A DNA stretch of 64,000 nt from NCBI RefSeq assembly GCF_009857135.1, contig NZ_CP047318.1, positions 3,782,001 to 3,846,000 of the forward strand. Reading direction: 5' to 3'. This stretch comes from Streptomyces sp. HM190 (GTDB lineage Bacteria; Actinomycetota; Actinomycetes; Streptomycetales; Streptomycetaceae). A program made the position numbers and the translations under genes. Each line of letters opens with the position of its first letter. The first letter of the stretch is position 1. The notes beneath the pieces are model-generated. The model did not search any database. It worked only from the letters and a program-made list of their open reading frames with translations, and had not been told where the DNA came from. This document shows positions 58,484-64,000 of the stretch, piece after piece.

Positions 58484-58984
58484 TCACCGCCGGACGATCC
58501 GGAAGACCCGGATCTCCCGCTCCACCCGCGCCTGGTACGTCGCGTACGGCGGCCAGAAGCGCAGCAGTTCCTTCCATGCCGCCGCCCGCTCCTCGCCCTG
58601 GAGCAGCCGCGCGGTGACCGGGACGTCCTCGCCCTTCCAGCTGATCACGGCGTCGGGGTGGGCCAGCAGGTTCGCGGTCCACGCGGGGTGGTCGGTCCGT
58701 CCGAAGTTGGAGCCGATGAGCAGCCAGCTCCGGCCGCCCTCCTCGGGCATGCAGGCCAGCGGCGTGCGGCGCGGCACCCCGCTCCGCGCCCCGGTCGCGG
58801 TCAGGACGACGCCCGGCAGCAGCTGCGCACTGAGGAGCACCCTGCCCCGCGTCGCCCGGTGCACGGCCCGGTCCAGGGCGGGGATGACATGGGGCGCCAC
58901 CCGCGCGAACGCCGGAGCGGACGACACCTTCTGCACCCATCGCACGCCCGCGCCCTTCAGGCCACTCGCGCTCTTCGAGGCCAT
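58484..58984 (-). CDS. F420-dependent nitroreductase-family (Ddn-type) protein
   Basis: 166 residues from ATG 58984, overlapping the acyl-CoA dehydrogenase stop by one base (TGATG). The split-beta-barrel core reads LLPGVVLTATGARSGVPRRT, PLACMPEEGGRSWLLIGSNF, GRTDHPAWTANLLAHPDAVI and ends with FWPPYATYQARVEREIRVFR, the signature of deazaflavin-dependent nitroreductase/DUF385 proteins that use F420H2. Co-transcribed with the acyl-CoA dehydrogenase, so it may reduce a pathway intermediate or quinone. Confidence 0.85.
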   Translation of the reverse strand: MASKSASGLKGAGVRWVQKVSSAPAFARVAPHVIPALDRAVHRATRGRVLLSAQLLPGVVLTATGARSGVPRRTPLACMPEEGGRSWLLIGSNFGRTDHPAWTANLLAHPDAVISWKGEDVPVTARLLQGEERAAAWKELLRFWPPYATYQARVEREIRVFRIVRR

Positions 58985-60186
58985 CAGCCCCGCACCTCCT
59001 CGTCGTCGCCGCCGAACATGCCCGCCAGCTCCGCCGCCCGCCCCCGCAACCGGTGCGCGGGGCCGAGGAGCAGCGCCTCCGCCGTGGCGCGCTTGACGTA
59101 CAGATGCGCCTCGTGTTCCCAGGTGAAACCCAGACCGCCGTGGAACTGGACGCCCTCCGCGGCGGCGGTCCGCAGCGCCTGAAGCGCCTGGGCGAGAGCC
59201 TGCCCGCCGACCCGTTCGCCGCGCACGCCCGCGCTCCACGCCGCGTAGTACGCCGCCGACCGGGCGGCCTGCACCCCCACGTACACGTCGGCCAGCCGGT
59301 GCTTGACCGCCTGGAACGATCCGATCGGCCGCCCGAACTGCTCCCGCTGCCGCACATGGGCGACGGTCCGCTCCAGGACCCGGTCGGCCGCGCCCACGGC
59401 CTCGGCGGCGAGGACGGCGGCGGCCGCGTCACCCACCTCGGCGAGCGCGGCCGGTACGTCCGCCTCGTCGTCCTCACCCAGCAACTCGGCCGGAGTGTGG
59501 CGGAGTTGCACACGGCCCACCGGCCGGGTCTCGTCGAGGGCGGTCTGCCGGGCCCGTACGAGTCCCGTCGCCTCGGCCCGGACCAGGAACAGCAGTGTGC
59601 GCGACCGGGCGAATCCGCCGGTGTGGGCGGCCACGAGGAGCAGGCCCGCGCTGTGGCCGTCGAGCACCTGCGCGACCTCCCCGTACAGCCGCCAGCCGGT
59701 GCCGTCGCCGTCCCGCCGCGCCTGCACTCCCCCGGCGCGACCGCCGCCGGACCACGGGCCGTGGTTGTCGCCGGTCAGGGCGAGCGCGGTGGCGAGGGCG
59801 GCGCCGGGGACGGCGAGCGTGGCGGTGAGCCGGCCCGTGGCGAGGCGGGGGAGGAGCAGGCGGCGCTGGCGGTCGGTGCCGAGGGCGAGGACGAGGGGGG
59901 CCGCGAGGAGCGCGGTGGCGGGCAGGGGCGAGGGGGTGAGTCCGCGCCCCAGTTCCTCGCAGGCGAGGGCCAGTTCGGTGACCGTGCAGCCGACCCCGCC
60001 GTACTCCTCGGGGAGCGCGAGCCCCGGCAGCCCGAGCTGTTCGGCGAGCGCCGTCCACAGCGCGGTGTCGTAGCCCTCGCCGGTCCGTACGGCCGCCCGG
60101 ACGTCCTCCGGGCCGCTGCGCTTGAGCAGCAACTCCCGTACCGTGCGGCGGATCTCCTGCTGCTCGGCGGTGAAGCGGGCGTCCAT
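58984..60186 (-). CDS. acyl-CoA dehydrogenase-family protein
   Basis: 400 residues. N-terminal helical domain (LGLPGLALPEEYGGVGCTVT), beta-barrel middle and C-terminal helices with QREQFGRPIGSFQAVKHRLA and FHGGLGFTWEHEAHLYVKRA. It introduces an alpha-beta double bond into an acyl-CoA using FAD. The low similarity in the middle domain and Ala-rich insertions recall subunits of heteromeric ACADs used for steroid side chains; a partner subunit is not adjacent, so it could act alone or pair with a distant gene. Start ATG 60186; operators at 60220 and 60280 are just upstream. Confidence 0.85.
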   Translation of the reverse strand: MDARFTAEQQEIRRTVRELLLKRSGPEDVRAAVRTGEGYDTALWTALAEQLGLPGLALPEEYGGVGCTVTELALACEELGRGLTPSPLPATALLAAPLVLALGTDRQRRLLLPRLATGRLTATLAVPGAALATALALTGDNHGPWSGGGRAGGVQARRDGDGTGWRLYGEVAQVLDGHSAGLLLVAAHTGGFARSRTLLFLVRAEATGLVRARQTALDETRPVGRVQLRHTPAELLGEDDEADVPAALAEVGDAAAAVLAAEAVGAADRVLERTVAHVRQREQFGRPIGSFQAVKHRLADVYVGVQAARSAAYYAAWSAGVRGERVGGQALAQALQALRTAAAEGVQFHGGLGFTWEHEAHLYVKRATAEALLLGPAHRLRGRAAELAGMFGGDDEEVRG

Positions 60187-60219
60187 GGGCGGTCCCCCTC
60201 TGCTCCCCCCTGCACTGCA

Positions 60220-60236
60220 TCTGACGGTGCGTCATG
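60220..60236. promoter_or_regulatory. TetR-type operator, copy 9
   Basis: TCTGACG-GTG-CGTCATG, two mismatches at the outer right arm, 33 bp upstream of the acyl-CoA dehydrogenase start. Confidence 0.7.
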
Positions 60237-60279
60237 TTAGAGCGGCGAGCGGCCGAAGCACAGGTCCCCCACGCAAGAA

Positions 60280-60296
60280 TCTGATGTACCGTCAGA
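60280..60296. promoter_or_regulatory. TetR-type operator, copy 10
   Basis: TCTGATG-TAC-CGTCAGA, one mismatch, ending four bases before ATG 60301 of the thiolase-like gene, so transcription or even initiation there would be blocked by bound repressor. Confidence 0.75.
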
Positions 60297-60300
60297 TACA

Positions 60301-61505
60301 TGACCACTGCCGCCGTACCGGGGTTCCGCAGGGGAAGGGCCGGCCGCCGCGAGGTGGCCGTCGTCGGGGTCGCGCTCGCCGACTGCGGCCGGGTGGACGA
60401 CGCGACGCCGTACGCGCTGCACGCGCAGGCAGCGCGCCGGGCCCTGGCGGACGCGGGCCTGGAGCACACCGCCGTGGACGGGCTGGCATCGGCGGGCCTC
60501 GGGACGCTGGCGCCGGTGGAGGTGGGCGAGTACCTCGGGCTGCGGCCGACGTGGGTGGACTCCACGTCGGTCGGCGGCGCCACCTGGGAGGTCATGGCGG
60601 CGCACGCGGCGGACGCGATCGCCGCCGGGCACGCGAACGTCGTGCTGCTCGTGTACGGCTCCACGGCCCGCGCCGACATCAGGGCGGGCCGCCGCACCGG
60701 CACCTTCTCCTTCGGCGCGCGCGGCCCCCTCCAGTACGAGGCCCCCTACGGGCACACCCTGATCGCCAAGTACGCGATGGCCGCCCGCCGCCATATGCAC
60801 CAGTACGGGACGACCCTGGAGCAGCTCGCCTCGGTGGCCGTGCAGGCGCGGGCGAACGCGGCGGCGAACCCGGAAGCGATGTTCCGCACGCCGATCACCG
60901 TCGACGACGTGCTGTCCTCCCCGCCGGTCGCGGACCCGTTCACCCAGCTGCACTGCTGCGTCCGCTCCGACGGCGGCGCGGCGGTCGTGCTGGCCGCCGA
61001 GGAGTACGCGCGCGACTGCCGGCCGGCGACACCGGTCCGGGTGCTCGGCACCGGGGAGCACGTCTCCCACACCAGCATGTCCGAATGGCCCGACTTCACC
61101 GTCTCCCCGGCGGCGGTCAGCGGCCGCCTCGCCTTCGAACGGGCCGGGATCCGCCCGTCCGAGATCGACTTCGCGGAGATCTACGACGCGTTCACCTACA
61201 TGACGCTGCTGACACTGGAGGACCTGGGTTTCTGTGCGAAGGGCGAGGGCGGCCCCTTCGTGGAGAAGAACCGTCTGACCCTCGCCGGGGACCTCCCCGT
61301 CAATACCGACGGCGGCGGTCTGTCCGCCCAGCACCCCGGTATGCGCGGCCTCTTCCTCCTCGTCGAGGCCGTCCGCCAGCTGCGCGGCGAAGCCGGCGAG
61401 CGGCAGCTCCGCTCCCCCGGCGGCGACCTCCCCCGCCTCGCCGTCGCCTCCGGCACGGGGGGCTGGTTCTGCTCCTCGGGGACGGTGGTGCTCGGGCGGG
61501 GATGA
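60301..61505 (+). CDS. thiolase-like lipid-transfer protein, second paralogue
   Basis: 401 residues; same family as the protein at 47445. VAVVGVALADCGRVDDATPY, YGSTARADIRAGRRTGTFSF, IYDAFTYMTLLTLEDLGFCA and NTDGGGLSAQHPGMRGLFLL align well between the two. The nucleophile-Cys segment reads SVGGATWEVM and has no Cys, so thiolysis is unlikely and an aldolase or binding role is favoured. A DUF35 partner is not adjacent; the one at 48638 may serve both. ATG 60301 directly follows operator copy 10 and has no ribosome site, so the transcript may be leaderless. Confidence 0.85.
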
Positions 61506-61526
61506 CGCCCCCGGCAGAATCGGCGC

Positions 61527-62213
61527 ATGAGCACTCCCGGCGCCCACGCCCCCTCCGACTTCGTGCAGCTGCTGCGGACCCTGCGGGTCTGGGACCCCGA
61601 GGTCACCGAACTGCCCGGCTTCGACCCGGCCGCGACGCCCGCCGCGCCGGTCCCCCTGTTCACCGCCTGGTTCGCCGAGGCGGCCGCGGCGGGGCAGCCG
61701 GAGCCGCACACGATGTCGCTGGCCACGGCGGACGAGGAGGGCGACCCGGACGTCCGTACGGTGGTGCTGCACGACGTGGACGACCACGGCTGGCACTTCG
61801 CGACGCACGCCGGCAGCCGCAAGGGACGGCACCTGGCGGCCCGCCCGTACGCGGCCCTCGGGTTCTACTGGGCCGCGCAGGGACGGCAGGTGCGGGTGCG
61901 CGGCCGGGTCACGGTGGCCTCCGCCGCCTTCGCCCAGGCCGATCTGCACGCCCGCTCGACGGGCGCGCTCGCCGCGGCCCTCGTGGGGAGGCAGAGCGCG
62001 GTCCTGCCCTCGCTGGCGGAGCTGGAACGGGCCTCCGAGGACGCGTGGGCGCGGGCCGAACGGGAGCCGGACGCGCCCGTCCCGTCCTGGACGGCGTACA
62101 CGGTCGAGCCGGACGAGGTGGAGTTCTTCCAGGGCGACGCCCGCCGACGCCACGTCCGGCTCGTCTACCGCCGGGCGGGAGAGGGCTGGGCCAAGGAACT
62201 CCTGTGGCCGTGA
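61527..62213 (+). CDS. pyridoxamine 5'-phosphate oxidase-family protein
   Basis: 228 residues, 21 bp after the thiolase-like gene and probably co-transcribed. PHTMSLATADEEGDPDVRTV, FATHAGSRKGRHLAARPYAA, LGFYWAAQGRQVRVRGRV and the C-terminal WTAYTVEPDEVEFFQGDARR follow the PdxH pattern (FMN-binding split barrel with R-K-phosphate contact). It could be a PNP oxidase or a flavin/F420 enzyme recruited to the pathway; the C-terminal PLP-oxidase motif R-x-H is present as RRRHVRLVYRR. Confidence 0.8.
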   Translation: MSTPGAHAPSDFVQLLRTLRVWDPEVTELPGFDPAATPAAPVPLFTAWFAEAAAAGQPEPHTMSLATADEEGDPDVRTVVLHDVDDHGWHFATHAGSRKGRHLAARPYAALGFYWAAQGRQVRVRGRVTVASAAFAQADLHARSTGALAAALVGRQSAVLPSLAELERASEDAWARAEREPDAPVPSWTAYTVEPDEVEFFQGDARRRHVRLVYRRAGEGWAKELLWP

Positions 62214-62220
62214 GGGGTCG

Positions 62221-62415
62221 TGGTGCCGGGGCCCGGCCTGCCGCGGTTCTGAGGCCCCGGCCGGCCCGTGGTGCCGAGGCCCGGCCCGTGGTGCCGAGGC
62301 CCGGCCTGCCCTCGGTCCCGAGGGCCCGGCCCTTGATGCCGGGGCCCGGCCTACCGGCTCGGGCCCCAGACCTACCGGCTCGGGCCCCGGTCCTACCGGC
62401 TCGGGCCCCGGTCCT
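62221..62415. repeat. two families of GC-rich tandem repeats
   Basis: Copies of GCCCGTGGTGCCGAGGCCCG-like units (about 62262-62305) followed by three to four copies of CTACCGGCTCGGGCCCC-type units (62350-62415), in the gap between convergent genes. Confidence 0.7.
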
Positions 62416-62421
62416 ACCGGT

Positions 62422-63297
62422 TCAGGCCTTCTCCCACACCGACACGTGGCGGGTGCTGTCGCTGGTGAACGGGCGCCGGTCCCAGTCCTCCCAGCGGTCG
62501 CGCAGCCGCATCCCGGCGAGCCGGGCCATCAGGTCCAGCTCGGCCGGCCACACGTACCGGAACGGGATCGAGAAGTGCGTCGCCCGCCCGTCGACGACCC
62601 GCACGTGGTGTGACCGCATCCCCTGCGTGGCCACGTCGTACGTGTCGAACCCCAGCCGGTCCGGGCCCACGTGGAACGGCACCGCGTCCTGCCCCGGCGG
62701 CATACTGCGCAGCGCCGGCACCCCGACCTCGACGACGAAGTGCCCGCCGGGCACGAGGTGCGCGGCGGCGTTGCGGAAGCAGTCCACCTGGGCGTCCTGT
62801 GTGAGCAGGTTGTTGATCGTGTTGAAGACGAGATAGGCGACGGTGAACTCGCCGTCGGCGCGGGCGGTGGCGAAGTCCCCGATGGTCACGCCGATCGCGT
62901 CCCCGCCCGGCTTGGCCCGCATCCGCTCCACCATGGCGCGCGACATGTCGATGCCGTGCACGGGAACGCCCCGGCGGGCGAGCGGCAGGGCGATCCGCCC
63001 GGTGCCGACGCCGAACTCCAGCGCACGGGCCTCGCGCCCGGACCGTCCGGGCCCTCCGGACCCCTCGGACTGTGTTGACTGTTCGGCGAGTTCCGCGATC
63101 AACGCCACGGCCGGATCGACCCTCTCCGGGGCGAACATCGCGGCGGACGTCTCGTCGTAGCGGGCGGCGATGGCTTCACCGAAGTAGCCGTCCGGGTCGT
63201 CGACCGTGGCGTACCCGTCGTCGGGTGCCCGTGTCGTCACGTCGTGGCCGGGTGTCTGTACGTTTCCGTGGGCACGTCCCTCTGCACGCATTCTCAT
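62422..63297 (-). CDS. class I SAM-dependent methyltransferase
   Basis: 291 residues from ATG 63297 (an ATG at 63291 and later starts are possible). DGYFGEAIAARYDETSAAMF leads to motif I LEFGVGTGRIALPLARRGVP, motif II VHGIDMSRAMVERMRAK and motif III AYLVFNTINNLLTQDAQVDC, then the beta-rich cap ending SDSTRHVSVWEKA. Small-molecule methyltransferase, substrate unknown. A Ser/Gly insertion (QSTQSEGSGGPGRSG) sits before motif I. Confidence 0.8.
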   Translation of the reverse strand: MRMRAEGRAHGNVQTPGHDVTTRAPDDGYATVDDPDGYFGEAIAARYDETSAAMFAPERVDPAVALIAELAEQSTQSEGSGGPGRSGREARALEFGVGTGRIALPLARRGVPVHGIDMSRAMVERMRAKPGGDAIGVTIGDFATARADGEFTVAYLVFNTINNLLTQDAQVDCFRNAAAHLVPGGHFVVEVGVPALRSMPPGQDAVPFHVGPDRLGFDTYDVATQGMRSHHVRVVDGRATHFSIPFRYVWPAELDLMARLAGMRLRDRWEDWDRRPFTSDSTRHVSVWEKA

Positions 63298-63371
63298 GAC
63301 CGTACCGACGGGGCGCCGCCACCCGCACGCGGTTTTCACGCCCGCCGGCCGGGCCTCCCGCCCGCCCCGCG

Positions 63372-63932
63372 TCACGCGTCCCCGCTCGGTTCCGGGTCGG
63401 TGGCCAGGCGGGCGTGGAGGTGGGCGTCGCGGAAGGCGTCGTGCCGTCCCGCCTCCCACATCGCCCCGCGCAGGGTCCCCTCGTAGGCGTACCCGCACCG
63501 CTCGGCGATCCGGCAGGACACGTCGTGGCCGAGGGCGTGGTCGAGTTCGATGCGGTGGAGGCCGAGTTCGGTGAAGGCCCAGCGCGTGGCGAGGTCGACC
63601 GAGCGGCGGGCGACCCGCCGGCCGCGGGCCTCCGGCAGCACCCAGTACCCGATCATGGCCCGGCGCATGAGCCGGTCGATCCCGCTGAACCCGACCTGCC
63701 CGAGCGTGGCCCCGCTCTCCGCGTCGACGACCCGGAACGCCGCGGTGCTCCCGGCCGCGTCGGTCTCCGCGCGCTGCCGCAACGACTCACGCGCCCCCTC
63801 GGGCCCGTCGTCCAGCATCAGGGGCGTGTTCCACCGCCGGAACTCCGGGTCGGAACGCCCCCGGAACCAGGCGTCCACATCGGCGTCGGACTCGGCGTCC
63901 CAGGCGCACAGCACGAGCCCGTACCCATGCAC
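63372..63932 (-). CDS. GNAT-family N-acetyltransferase (RimJ/RimL type)
   Basis: 186 residues from GTG 63932. The acetyl-CoA-binding core is IGYWVLPEARGRRVARRSVD (Q/RxxGxG/A-type) and the RimJ/L signature LGLHRIELDHALGHDVSCRI, CGYAYEGTLRGAMWEAGRHD. Acetylates an amino group of a protein, peptide or small molecule. Upstream, the same frame stays open to the window edge with Gly-Pro repeats (GSPGPAGARAE), so a longer N-terminus cannot be excluded. Confidence 0.85.
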   Translation of the reverse strand: MHGYGLVLCAWDAESDADVDAWFRGRSDPEFRRWNTPLMLDDGPEGARESLRQRAETDAAGSTAAFRVVDAESGATLGQVGFSGIDRLMRRAMIGYWVLPEARGRRVARRSVDLATRWAFTELGLHRIELDHALGHDVSCRIAERCGYAYEGTLRGAMWEAGRHDAFRDAHLHARLATDPEPSGDA

Positions 63933-64000
63933 CTCGGCACGAGCCCCAGCAGGGCCGGGGGACCCGGCGGACCCGGGAGACCCGGCGGCCCCGGGAGACC

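Noticed and set aside
63950..64000. Collagen-like Gly-Pro coding repeat at the window edge
   Set aside because: Cut by the window end; GC-rich repeats in Streptomyces often give this translation by chance, so the GNAT gene is started at GTG 63932.

Overview
The window is a high-GC actinobacterial chromosome segment, almost certainly Streptomyces. Support comes from codon bias with G/C in third positions, many GTG starts, DUF397/XRE-DUF5753 pairs, a fused CofG-CofH F0 synthase (fbiC), and above all the recognisable AfsR, AfsS and AfsK proteins of the streptomycete global secondary-metabolism regulatory cascade. No rRNA, tRNA, CRISPR array, integrase or transposase was recognised.

Layout. 0-1 kb: an EthD-like protein under a TetR-type operator. 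1.2-10.5 kb: an accessory, partly decayed stretch with a single-chain HTH/N6-DNA methylase, a truncated small gene, a toxin-antitoxin pair, a MazG-like nucleotide pyrophosphohydrolase, an orphan XRE antitoxin with only the tail of its toxin, a KorSA-like small GntR cluster, a methyltransferase remnant, an EcsC/TerB-like protein and a PASTA-like membrane protein. 11-31 kb: ordinary chromosomal genes (SDR, Na+/solute symporter, methyltransferases, DoxX, an ADP-ribosylglycohydrolase homologue with a degenerate metal site, FG-GAP secreted protein, FbiC, secreted M6 protease, F420-type LLM oxidoreductase, PHP hydrolase, 2'-5' RNA ligase-like, HAD). 31.4-36.7 kb: a catabolic run on the minus strand (SDR, LLM oxidoreductase, amidohydrolase, aldehyde dehydrogenase). 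36.9-38.6 kb: two tandem secreted proteins of unknown function. 38.7-41.8 kb: LuxR regulator, LLM oxidoreductase and ACMSD-type amidohydrolase. 41.9-45.5 kb: afsR-afsS. 45.6-49.8 kb: acyl-CoA ligase diverging from a thiolase-like/DUF35/crotonase operon. 49.9-53.5 kb: secreted Ser-rich protein, DUF6304-like protein, DUF397/XRE genes and an anti-sigma-type ATPase. 53.7-57.2 kb: afsK and a VOC protein. 57.6-62.2 kb: TetR regulator, Ddn-type F420 enzyme, acyl-CoA dehydrogenase, a second thiolase-like protein and a PNPOx-family protein. 62.4-64 kb: methyltransferase and GNAT.

How the genes work together. The most striking feature is one inverted repeat, consensus TCTGACGnnnCGTCAGA, found at ten places, each immediately upstream of an acyl-CoA/oxidoreductase-type catabolic gene or operon (gene at 187; SDR at 11095; LLM-amidohydrolase-ALDH operon; SDR at 36687; amidohydrolase-LLM operon; acyl-CoA ligase and thiolase-like operon; acyl-CoA dehydrogenase-Ddn; second thiolase-like gene). 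An eleventh, degenerate copy overlaps the start of the TetR gene at 57588, which is therefore the prime candidate for the regulator. These genes look like a dispersed beta-oxidation/retro-aldolase pathway for a cyclic or branched lipid (steroid- or terpenoid-like by family analogy), rich in F420-type enzymes and physically interleaved with afsR/afsS/afsK. Function and substrate are inference; the shared operator is directly visible.
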